This document shows positions 1 through 4,828 of a stretch of 5,382 nt of DNA, piece by piece (within the stretch, counting starts at the first letter, position 1; each line of letters starts with the position of its first letter). The stretch covers positions 1 through 5,382 of the forward strand of contig JALSQP010000010.1 in NCBI GenBank assembly GCA_026985375.1, in the 5' to 3' direction. The notes below the pieces were generated by a model. It searched no databases. It saw nothing but the letters and a program-made list of their open reading frames with translations, and was not told where the DNA came from. Position numbers and translations under genes: made by a program. Source of the DNA: Desulfurococcales archaeon. GTDB lineage: Archaea > Thermoproteota > Thermoprotei_A > Sulfolobales > Desulfurococcaceae.

Positions 1-1062
1 GCTTTAGAAATATCAATACCTATTTTCCTCGATATTTTTGAGAACGTATTAATAACCATTCTATACAAAGAGTCAAGGTTTTTCGAGCTTATTGAAATAT
101 ATGCATAAATATATTTGCCAATGAGTCTATATTTAAATCGTAATAATACGGCGTAATCATTATAATCTAAGCTATCAATAACTTTATCAATCTCATTTCC
201 TGAAAAGAAGATATTTTTATATTAATACGTGGTTTTTCTTCATTATCTTAGTGAGTCTATTGCACTTATTAGGAATGACTAGGTGGTTAAGAACTCCCCA
301 TATTAAGTTTTTCTTAGTTCGCTCGTGCTTATTCGTAACAGATACTTCCTTTTATCGTATGACAAGTTCTCTCAAATATTTTAGTTAGATATTATATAAA
401 TTGGATCAATTAATGAAATACTTATCCTTATGTTATCCTGCTATCCTTATCTATTGATCCGTCGCCGTCAATTATACCTGCCTAAAAACCGGACTAAGTA
501 TTCATAGTTGTTTAACATATATTCAGCTACCTTAATATTATAGTATTTATCATTTTTATCTTATAAACGGTATTTGCAACCTCTGGTTCTTTCACTACGA
601 AGTTATATGAGCAAGTAGTCATTGAACAATTGATGTTCACCATGTAGTATGTCGGATAAATAATTATATAGCGAAAATTTTGCAAAATAGCATTGATCGT
701 GCATTTATTAGAAGAGGAAAATATTAATCTATATCGAACGAGAACTGTCCCATCACTAAGAGTTAATCCTATTTTATACCAAAAGGGCTTCCCTGCATTT
801 GTCCGAATCCTTAAGCTTTTACAGCTGTTACTTATTTCAATAGATATCGGTAAATGTTTTTCTTTACAATTCTAATAAGTATTTCATACAGAAAATTAAT
901 AAGATCAATCCTATGATTTGTGAGGTTGTAGACTCGATATATTCTCTTACCCAGTTTCTTAAGTTGTATGCTGGAATCACAAATATTTTTAGATCTAAGA
1001 TATTCTTTATAGTAATCTATTAAAGTTCTAGAAAATTGTTCACTCCAATTTAATATCGCTCA
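1..1062 (-). pseudogene. Decayed LAGLIDADG homing endonuclease, broken by frameshifts and cut by the window edge
   Basis: The minus strand holds a chain of open stretches in changing frames that together read as one LAGLIDADG endonuclease, a family that cuts long DNA sites to spread introns, inteins or itself. Piece A (1059-832, 75 codons) is a basic N-terminal part, LNWSEQFSRTLIDYYKEYL onward. Piece B (871-527, 114 codons) carries the first motif GLTLSDGT at 769-746. Piece C (560-468) runs into RFL, and piece D (481-428, same frame as B) continues AGIIDGDGSID, so C and D restore a second motif, FLAGIIDGDG, across a one-base shift. Further pieces lie at 434-381, 351-217 and 221-1, the last open to the edge with 73 stop-free codons. 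The motifs are about 95 codons apart, as in two-motif family members. No piece has a convincing start codon and base composition is AT-rich. The motifs make the family call good. That A and the last piece belong to the same gene is inference. Confidence 0.72.
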
Positions 1063-1103
1063 CCAACAGTTCTACGGAGACGTTCCACAGAAATAAAGAA
1101 AGC

Positions 1104-1110
1104 TTTATAA
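1104..1110 (+). promoter_or_regulatory. TATA box before the tRNA-like RNA
   Basis: TTTATAA lies inside the near-palindrome GCTTTATAAGC, preceded by a purine-rich AAAGAA that could act as a BRE. Its centre is about 26 bases before 1133, where the GC-rich tRNA-like RNA begins, which is normal archaeal spacing. Being palindromic, it could also drive minus-strand transcription towards the endonuclease pseudogene. Seen only as a sequence match. Confidence 0.5.
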
Positions 1111-1132
1111 GCTGAACAAAAAAGTATTATTG

Positions 1133-1229
1133 AGACAGGAGACGGCAACCCCGCCTCGCGAAGCTCATAAGAGGCTGCCGCCTCGGAGAGACCCCGAGGT
1201 CGGTGGTTCAAATCCACCCCCCGCTACCA
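1133..1229 (+). tRNA. Initiator tRNA-Met-like locus: perfect 3' half, mismatching 5' half (split half, att remnant or decayed gene)
   Basis: Positions 1191-1229 form a complete 3' half of archaeal initiator tRNA-Met: A38, anticodon-stem strand CCCCG (1192-1196), variable AGGTC, T stem GGTGG/CCACC around TTCAAAT (1202-1218), acceptor strand CCCCGCT (1219-1225), discriminator A and encoded CCA. The required 5' acceptor AGCGGGG is nowhere nearby. The 37 nt at 1133-1169 have the right length for a 5' half and end in CTCATA (anticodon CAT at 1166-1168). However, only 4 of 7 acceptor pairs, 3 of 5 anticodon-stem pairs and about half the D stem would form, and the D loop lacks GG. Between the halves, 1170-1190 resembles a 21-nt intron at the standard 37/38 site. 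The island is strongly GC-rich, as archaeal stable RNAs are, and has a TATA box at the right distance. The 3' half is certain as sequence; whether it is functional is open. Confidence 0.62.
1170..1190 (+). other. Possible 21-nt tRNA intron with bulge-helix-bulge
   Basis: After CTCATA (1164-1169) comes A, a perfect hairpin GAGGC-TGCC-GCCTC (1171-1184), then GGAG (1185-1188) and AG. GAG (1186-1188) pairs with CTC (1164-1166), leaving a fourth A-G mismatch. The 3-nt bulges would be TA|A and AG|A, so cleavage would fall exactly between tRNA positions 37 and 38. This is the usual archaeal splicing-endonuclease substrate layout. The outer anticodon-stem helix is weak (two A-C mismatches), which is the main reason for doubt. 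Confidence 0.42.
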
Positions 1230-1253
1230 TTTGTGGGGGCCCCGCCACCATTT
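1219..1253 (+). repeat. Imperfect 14-nt direct repeat covering the tRNA 3' end
   Basis: CCCCGCTACCATTT (1219-1232) recurs as CCCCGCCACCATTT (1240-1253) with one substitution, separated by GTGGGGG. The first copy is the acceptor strand plus CCA of the tRNA-like gene. The palindrome GGGGCCCC (1236-1243) and the T-rich run just after (TTTCCTCTATTTATTTT, from 1251) could end transcription. Such a repeat at a tRNA 3' end fits recombination at an attachment site, but no integrase gene is visible here. Confidence 0.6.
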
Positions 1254-1516
1254 CCTCTATTTATTTTATGAACATTATCTAAGAATGAAATAATAGATTA
1301 TAACAATGCTATGAATACTATGACACGATATTTACAGTAACTTTTACTGGCAAGATATTTGTTGTTTTACTAGAACTTATTTTAGATTAGATTAGTAAAG
1401 TAAACATAAAGGTAAAGAAATATTTGGATACAATAGTATCTACCGAGTCTGCATGTATACCAACGGTTAATAAAAAATTTTATAAAATTATTAGGAATTG
1501 AATAAACATAACCATT
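1254..1516. other. AT-rich spacer with no recognised gene
   Basis: Both strands are full of stop codons and no open stretch or RNA-like GC-rich segment is visible. The only feature noted is a TATA-like TTTTATAAAATT near 1478-1489, about 30 bases before an ATG at 1517 whose frame closes after 20 codons. Confidence 0.5.
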
Positions 1517-1588
1517 ATGTATGTATTTGTTTTAAGCAAATGTTATGCATCAGACTATTCACTGAGTAAAGGTTTTTAGCTAGTTTAG

Positions 1589-1783
1589 CTGTTGGAGTTG
1601 CTGGTGAACGCCCGTCTCGACGTCGGCGTGGTAGCCATCAGGGGCGGGAGGATATACTTAATTACCAGTAAGGCGGGCCCAGTGGTGCCCGTCAATGTAG
1701 CCCTCGATGAACCACTGAACTAGATGAGGTGGTTGGGGGAGAAGTCCGTGCCCAAACTAATAATAGGTAACCCAAGTAGCTAA
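1589..1783 (+). pseudogene. Coding remnant of unknown function, interrupted by TAG
   Basis: I do not recognise this protein. From 1589 the frame reads LLELLVNARLDVGVVAIRGG and on through IYLITSK, GPVVPVNVALDEPLN, then TAG (1721-1723), then MRWLGEKSVPKLIIGNPSS and TAA (1781-1783). Codon use (GTC, GCC, CTC, AGG, ATA) and GC content resemble the core genes to the right, unlike the surrounding AT-rich DNA, so it was probably protein-coding. Extending the frame upstream meets TAG at 1586 and 1577, then 20 codons back to an ATG at 1517 behind a TATA-like sequence. No ribosome binding site precedes the TTG or GTG candidates at 1592-1604. The alternating hydrophobic pattern suggests beta strands. A very short real gene (1592-1723, 43 codons) cannot be excluded. 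Confidence 0.45.
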
Positions 1784-1904
1784 CCTATCCAAACTAACAG
1801 GCATGGGCAACCACTAAGTTAATAACGATATCACAATGGTATTGATGATCATTCGGATCATTCTGGTTATACTTCACGTTAGGATTGTTGTATTCTATGA
1901 TTGT

Positions 1905-1962
1905 TTTCAGCACCAGAAACCTTCATCACTGTGTATTTCAGTTTATCTAGCCTTCATCACAC
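1905..1962 (-). ncRNA. C/D box sRNA (promoter-distal, sRNA B)
   Basis: A complete archaeal double-guide C/D RNA. It directs fibrillarin, Nop5 and L7Ae to 2'-O-methylate RNA paired five bases before box D or D'. Reading the minus strand: box C GTGATGA (1960-1954), guide AGGCTAGATAAA (1953-1942), box D' CTGA (1941-1938), 8-nt spacer, box C' GTGATGA (1929-1923), guide AGGTTTCTGGTG (1922-1911), box D CTGA (1910-1907). All four boxes are consensus and both guides are exactly 12 nt, the archaeal norm. Predicted targets are UUUAUCUAGCCU (methylated at the fifth base, U) and CACCAGAAACCU (fifth base, A). I could not place either in a known RNA from memory. Only 20 nt separate it from box D of the upstream sRNA, with no promoter between, so the two are probably one transcript. 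Confidence 0.88.
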
Positions 1963-1980
1963 GATTTGTGTTTCTGGCAT

Positions 1981-2040
1981 GGTCAGGACTTAAAGGTTTC
2001 TTCACTTATTTCTGTGAGTACGGCCTTCATCATCCCTGAG
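1981..2040 (-). ncRNA. C/D box sRNA with two 16S rRNA guides (promoter-proximal, sRNA A)
   Basis: Minus strand: box C ATGATGA (2033-2027), guide AGGCCGTACTCA (2026-2015), D' CAGA (2014-2011, degenerate), 5-nt spacer, C' GTGAAGA (2005-1999, one base off consensus), guide AACCTTTAAGTC (1998-1987), box D CTGA (1986-1983). Weaker internal boxes are usual. GG before box C can pair with CC after box D as a short end stem. The first guide is complementary to GAGUACGGCC and the second to ACUUAAAGG, both conserved in archaeal 16S rRNA (E. coli about 888-897 and 909-917, from memory). By the fifth-base rule the predicted methylated residues are U891 and U912. Two guides hitting sites about 20 nt apart in one rRNA is typical of real double-guide RNAs and strongly supports the call. 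A TATA box about 26 bases upstream puts the RNA start near 2040. Confidence 0.92.
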
Positions 2041-2060
2041 GGTTTTCTGTACCTGTATGG

Positions 2061-2073
2061 TTTTTATATTTAC
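2061..2073. promoter_or_regulatory. AT-rich promoter element, possibly serving both strands
   Basis: Read on the minus strand, AATATAAAAA lies about 26 bases before 2040, the expected 5' end of the C/D box sRNAs, which is good archaeal TATA spacing. On the plus strand the same DNA, TTTTTATATTTAC, is the best TATA candidate for the polyprenol-kinase gene, giving a start near 2092 and a leader of about 50 bases. The minus-strand use is the better supported. Confidence 0.55.
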
Positions 2074-2144
2074 ATCTAGAAGATTTTCTATTGTGTAGTT
2101 GTACTTAGTTGTATGTATTGTATGTGCTGGGTTTGGTGAAGGGT

Positions 2145-2810
2145 ATGGATATTAGTGTATTGGTCAGGGAGGGTTTGATTACCCTGGTCTTGTTTCTCTG
2201 GGTGATGCTCGTTGTTGGGCCACTGACGAAGCTCTTGTACCAGAAGATGCGTGCTAGAGGGATGACACATATCAAGGCCGTTTACTATAATAGGAAAGTA
2301 ATACACATACTGGCGGGAGGACTTGTATCAGTACTCGTACCATTCTTCTACACAACACCATTGTTCCCAGCACTACTCGCTACAGTCATGGCTATACTGA
2401 CATGGCTACCCAGGAAGAAGAAACAGTTAATGGACTGGTTCCAAGTGGAGGAGAACGACTACGAGATACACTTTATAATCATGTGGGGAGTAATCATAAC
2501 GCTTGCCTGGCTAATCTTCCACAACTGGTGGTACGGTGTAATACCCGTAGCCTTTATGGCATTTGGCGATGGTGTAACAGGCATCGTACGGAACATGCTA
2601 TACAACCAAAGAACAAAGTCATGGATAGGAAACATAGCGATGGCCGCAGTAGTCATACCGATAGGGTATATAGCCCTAGGATGGATAGGAGCACTAGCAG
2701 GCCTATTAGCAAGCATTGTAGAACACTACGAGTCAAACCCGATCGACGACAACATAACAGTACCGCTAGTCAGCTTCCTCACAATATTAATAGGTACAGC
2801 ATTATTCTAA
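2145..2810 (+). CDS. Polyprenol/dolichol kinase-family integral membrane protein (CTP-dependent)
   Basis: A 221-residue, very hydrophobic protein with the hallmarks of the dolichol/phytol/polyprenol kinase family, which transfers phosphate from CTP to a lipid alcohol in the membrane. In archaea this would supply dolichyl phosphate, the lipid carrier for protein N-glycosylation. Visible motifs are NRKVIHILAGG (49-59, the family RKxxH signature), FGDGVTGIVR (140-149), KSWIGN (158-163), and E193 followed by DDNITVPL (201-208). About six to seven membrane segments are spread over 11-30, 55-90, 110-145 and 165-221. I start at ATG 2145, five bases after GGTGA (2135-2139). An upstream TTG at 2109 would add 12 residues without a binding site. 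It converges on rps27e. CTP:phosphatidate cytidylyltransferases are distant relatives, but the motif set favours a kinase. The exact alcohol substrate is not determined. Confidence 0.85.
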   Translation: MDISVLVREGLITLVLFLWVMLVVGPLTKLLYQKMRARGMTHIKAVYYNRKVIHILAGGLVSVLVPFFYTTPLFPALLATVMAILTWLPRKKKQLMDWFQVEENDYEIHFIIMWGVIITLAWLIFHNWWYGVIPVAFMAFGDGVTGIVRNMLYNQRTKSWIGNIAMAAVVIPIGYIALGWIGALAGLLASIVEHYESNPIDDNITVPLVSFLTILIGTALF

Positions 2811-2840
2811 TCAAGACAACAAGAAATAACAATTACTCAA

Positions 2841-2868
2841 TTTTTAAAATAACACATCTCTTTCTCTG
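2841..2868 (+). terminator. T/pyrimidine-rich terminator after the polyprenol kinase
   Basis: TTTTT (2841-2845) is followed by a pyrimidine run, ATCTCTTTCTCTG, about 30-55 bases after the stop. Oligo-T tracts without a hairpin are the usual archaeal intrinsic terminators. Assigned by position and composition only. Confidence 0.4.
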
Positions 2869-2954
2869 CTAATAAACAATAAATCAATCCTAACGACCAC
2901 TATGCACTCTACCAAGAATAGATACCTATACGATAAAAGACTTGTATTATGAGA

Positions 2955-2983
2955 AAAGATAAAGAGTAAGTAGAGAAACAATA
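2955..2983 (-). terminator. Pyrimidine-rich terminator after rps27e
   Basis: Directly after the rps27e stop the minus strand reads TAATATTGTTTCTCTACTTA and then CTCTTTATCTTTTCTC, a run of T clusters typical of archaeal termination. It separates rps27e from the convergent kinase gene. Confidence 0.45.
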
Positions 2984-3193
2984 TTATCCAAGCTCAGCAA
3001 CGATCTCGGCATGCTCCCTTATAATCTCGACCTTCCCACCTGTAGGCCTGACAAGCAGAGTACCACATACCTTGCATCGAGCCGGGAAGGTCGCGTGGCT
3101 AAACACGATGTTCTCAGCACCACAGGTCTTACACACAACCTTCAAGAATCTGCTCCTGGGCTGGGGGATAAGGATCTTCCTCCTCTTAACCAT
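2984..3193 (-). CDS. rps27e: 30S ribosomal protein S27e
   Basis: A 69-residue zinc-ribbon protein of the small ribosomal subunit, shared by archaea and eukaryotes and absent from bacteria. The zinc-binding cysteines are C21, C24, C40 and C43 (CKTCG and CKVCG), with the family sequences [19 protein letters not shown] and [11 protein letters not shown] between and after them. The length is slightly above the common 60-65 residues because of a basic N-terminus ([16 protein letters not shown]). The ATG lies one base after the rpl44e stop. A strong ribosome binding site, GAGGTGA (3209-3203), is embedded in the last codons of rpl44e, so the two are translationally linked. In many archaea aIF2-alpha and Nop10 genes follow; here a terminator-like tract and a convergent gene follow instead. 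Confidence 0.96.
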   Translation of the reverse strand: MVKRRKILIPQPRSRFLKVVCKTCGAENIVFSHATFPARCKVCGTLLVRPTGGKVEIIREHAEIVAELG

Positions 3194-3194
3194 G

Positions 3195-3482
3195 TCAGTG
3201 CGTCACCTCAACGAGTTCATACTTCTTCATACGAATACCTCTCCTGTGCAAGATATAGCCGCATTTCCTACACTTAAGCTTAAGCACAACCTTCTTGGTA
3301 ACCTTAGCGAATCTTTTCTGCTCGCTCTTCCTCTTAGAGCCATAACCTTTCTTCTTAGCCGCGTATCTACGCTCACCCTGAGCCATGCTCCTCCTCTTGC
3401 CATGCTTATAAATCGTCACAGTATGCTGTGTATGCGTCCTGCACCTCGGACAATACGTCACTATCATCTTGGGGATCCTCAA
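3195..3482 (-). CDS. rpl44e: 50S ribosomal protein L44e
   Basis: A 95-residue, very basic large-subunit zinc protein of the L44e (eukaryotic L36a/L42) family, which sits near the tRNA exit site. It has CPRC (C11, C14) at the front and CRKC (C71, C74) near the end, with the family sequences [47 protein letters not shown] and KKYELVE. I start at TTG 3482: GAGGGGTG (3496-3489) is a strong ribosome binding site six bases upstream, and the protein then begins at the family's usual place. The GTG at 3491 lies inside that site and would add three residues. It is followed one base later by rps27e. A TATA-like element at 3552-3563 suggests its own promoter. Confidence 0.96.
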   Translation of the reverse strand: MRIPKMIVTYCPRCRTHTQHTVTIYKHGKRRSMAQGERRYAAKKKGYGSKRKSEQKRFAKVTKKVVLKLKCRKCGYILHRRGIRMKKYELVEVTH

Positions 3483-3551
3483 CCACAGCACCCCTCAACT
3501 ATTCCGCTCCAACTACGCAGTAGTATCAATCCAAACCAACTTAAAACATTA

Positions 3552-3563
3552 CCTATAATAAAC
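3552..3563 (-). promoter_or_regulatory. TATA box for rpl44e-rps27e
   Basis: On the minus strand the 92-base gap after carS contains GGTTTATTATAGG. Transcription would begin near 3533, leaving a leader of about 50 bases that ends in the GAGGGGTG ribosome binding site. This would let the ribosomal pair be transcribed independently of the ATPase-carS genes. Position and composition only. Confidence 0.5.
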
Positions 3564-3574
3564 CTAGCGAAAAA

Positions 3575-4120
3575 CTACCATCGTCTATCCTTAACCCCCA
3601 TATAATAAGCAATGTTGTTGGTGACAACATGGAGAACAAGGATAATAATAAACGCGTATAATACGAACAAAGGCCTAGAAGCAAAACCCGGGTCGACCAA
3701 CCAGTAAAATAGGGTTGAAGCCACTACGAAATCCAGCTGATCAACAATAGGGAGTGGATCACCCCGCTTAAGCCCTAAGCGCCTCTTAAAGAACGAAGCC
3801 GCTATATCCCCCAGTAAACCAATGACACCACCGATAAAACCATAGGGGACAAAATACTCATCACCAACAATAACTGATACAAGCATGGAAGAGAAAAGAG
3901 CCATCAAGGCCCCCGTGATGAAGCCCTCAACAGTCTTACCAGGTCCGAGTAGAGGCTTACCATCAATAAATACCCTACCACCATCGATAGGATGAGAACC
4001 ATTAACTAGTAGTGGAGAAGCATTAGCGATCATTGGAGGCACATAATATCTGATAAACCAGAGTACAAAACACAATATGAAGACATTACTCGAGGGACTC
4101 AAGCCATTCAACACCCCCAT
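3575..4120 (-). CDS. carS: CDP-archaeol synthase (CTP:2,3-di-O-geranylgeranylglycerol-1-phosphate cytidylyltransferase)
   Basis: CarS activates the archaeal lipid precursor unsaturated archaetidic acid with CTP to give CDP-archaeol and pyrophosphate, before head-group attachment, in the cytoplasmic membrane. The 181-residue protein has about five membrane segments (12-32, 68-86, 90-111, 126-143, 149-170). Family motifs are NASPLLVNG (33-41), PIDGGR (44-49), GPGKTVEGF (59-67), GDIAASFFKRR (104-114) and KRGDPLPIVDQLDF (118-131), the last two forming the CTP/metal-binding signature. The ATG at 4120 overlaps the upstream ATPase gene by 35 bases and has GAGG directly against it, which is too close to serve. 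A TTG at residue 7 sits nine bases after GGGGGTG, and another TTG at residue 16 follows the ATPase stop, so the true start may be a little downstream. Confidence 0.95.
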   Translation of the reverse strand: MGVLNGLSPSSNVFILCFVLWFIRYYVPPMIANASPLLVNGSHPIDGGRVFIDGKPLLGPGKTVEGFITGALMALFSSMLVSVIVGDEYFVPYGFIGGVIGLLGDIAASFFKRRLGLKRGDPLPIVDQLDFVVASTLFYWLVDPGFASRPLFVLYAFIIILVLHVVTNNIAYYMGVKDRRW

Positions 4121-4745
4121 CCTCGATCACGAAGTATGCCTCAGCCTTCAAGCCCTCAGGCTTAACAATACGGGCATTGCGAAGTCCCTCCTCCGTACCC
4201 AGAAAAACTACTACGTCAAACCAATACTCAAGAACAGACATACCGCTAGCAACAACCTCCTCCCCCTCACCATGCGGCTCAAGCTCGGTCAAACCTCTCA
4301 CCTGGGCCGAAGCGAACAAGTAGGCCCTGCCCTCATCGATCTTCCTCCTCAGCAGAGCAAGTATGAGTCCAAATAAGGGTATGGACTCCTCAGACTCCGA
4401 TGCCCCCCGGAACGGAGCATTAATACTATCCACAAACACCGCACAAGAATCAACCGGGTAAACCCCTCGAATAATCATCTCAAGCAAACCATACAAATCC
4501 CTGGTCTCACCAAACAATACATGCTCATAGTCCTCAGGCCTACGTGCGACGATCCCCTGGTATAAGGAGCCCTCAGTACTGATATAGATACATGGACGGG
4601 GCCCCCTACACACTCTCTTCGCGATCCATAGCAACATGTTCGTCTTACCGATACTGGCTTCCCCATAAAATAGGATGGCGCGCGGCGGGAAACCGATAAT
4701 CTTATCGAGGACGCCCCAGCCAGTAATGCTCCGCGCGCCACCCAA
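4086..4745 (-). CDS. RecA/RadA-superfamily ATPase (RadB-like recombinase paralogue)
   Basis: A 219-residue single-domain P-loop ATPase of the RecA/RadA/KaiC superfamily. It starts at the core domain (SITGWGVLDKIIG, 6-18) without the helix-hairpin-helix N-terminus of RadA. The Walker A motif is GEASIGKT (28-35), the family strand with catalytic glutamate is YISTEGS (54-60, E58), and Walker B is VFVDS (103-107). SAQVRG (about 146-151) lies where RadA has its ATP-sensing region. The size equals RadB, but crenarchaea usually carry related paralogues, so a specific name is withheld. Relatives of this kind bind DNA and modulate RadA recombinase. The start is TTG 4745, with GGTGGTG nine bases upstream. 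carS begins before its stop, so the two are probably co-transcribed from a promoter in the 83-base gap shared with the divergent gene. Confidence 0.85.
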   Translation of the reverse strand: MGGARSITGWGVLDKIIGFPPRAILFYGEASIGKTNMLLWIAKRVCRGPRPCIYISTEGSLYQGIVARRPEDYEHVLFGETRDLYGLLEMIIRGVYPVDSCAVFVDSINAPFRGASESEESIPLFGLILALLRRKIDEGRAYLFASAQVRGLTELEPHGEGEEVVASGMSVLEYWFDVVVFLGTEEGLRNARIVKPEGLKAEAYFVIEDGGVEWLESLE

Positions 4746-4778
4746 TAATTATGACACCACCTATAAGCTGTTACATGA

Positions 4779-4790
4779 GGATAAAAATAG
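4779..4790 (-). promoter_or_regulatory. TATA-like element for the ATPase-carS genes
   Basis: The minus strand reads ACCTATTTTTATCC here. A start about 26 bases on would fall near 4758, just before the GGTGGTG ribosome binding site. A second candidate, TTATAG (4765-4760), lies closer to the gene. Moderate sequence match only. Confidence 0.35.
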
Positions 4791-4798
4791 GTGATACA

Positions 4799-4805
4799 AT
4801 ATAAA
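4799..4805 (+). promoter_or_regulatory. TATA box placing transcription start at the ATG (leaderless)
   Basis: ATATAAA is centred 26-27 bases before the ATG at 4829, so the transcript should begin at or next to the start codon. No GGTG-like ribosome binding site precedes this ATG, in contrast to the other genes here, which agrees with leaderless translation. Confidence 0.65.
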
Positions 4806-4828
4806 GGATTATAGTTTGAAATCCTCCC

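Noticed and set aside
693..875. 60-codon plus-strand frame starting at TTG
   Set aside because: It lies opposite the endonuclease pseudogene, whose first LAGLIDADG motif is on the other strand here. No ribosome binding site precedes it and it resembles no known protein.
1065..1100. Minus-strand VERLRRTVGERY as a DDE transposase fragment
   Set aside because: It faintly resembles transposase VERFFRTLKERT sequences, but it is only 12 residues before a stop and nothing around it supports an insertion sequence. It may instead be the front of the endonuclease pseudogene.
1181..1199. CCTCGG/CCGAGG hairpin as a long variable arm of a tRNA-Leu or tRNA-Ser
   Set aside because: The T arm, acceptor strand and CTCATAA match initiator tRNA-Met, and no class II acceptor pairing is available.
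1920..2032. Three CCTTCATCA copies as a short repeat array or CRISPR-like element
   Set aside because: Spacing is irregular (31 and 73) and the copies are explained fully by the sRNA C/C' boxes.
1836..2039. 67-codon plus-strand frame with hydrophobic residues
   Set aside because: It is antisense to the two C/D box sRNAs. Its repeated CCTTCATCA units are the reverse complement of C/C' boxes and the first guide bases.
2088..2306. Minus-strand frame opposite the start of the kinase gene
   Set aside because: It is low-complexity and antisense to the well-supported kinase.
3011..3605. Two plus-strand frames opposite rps27e and rpl44e
   Set aside because: They are antisense shadows of clear ribosomal protein genes.
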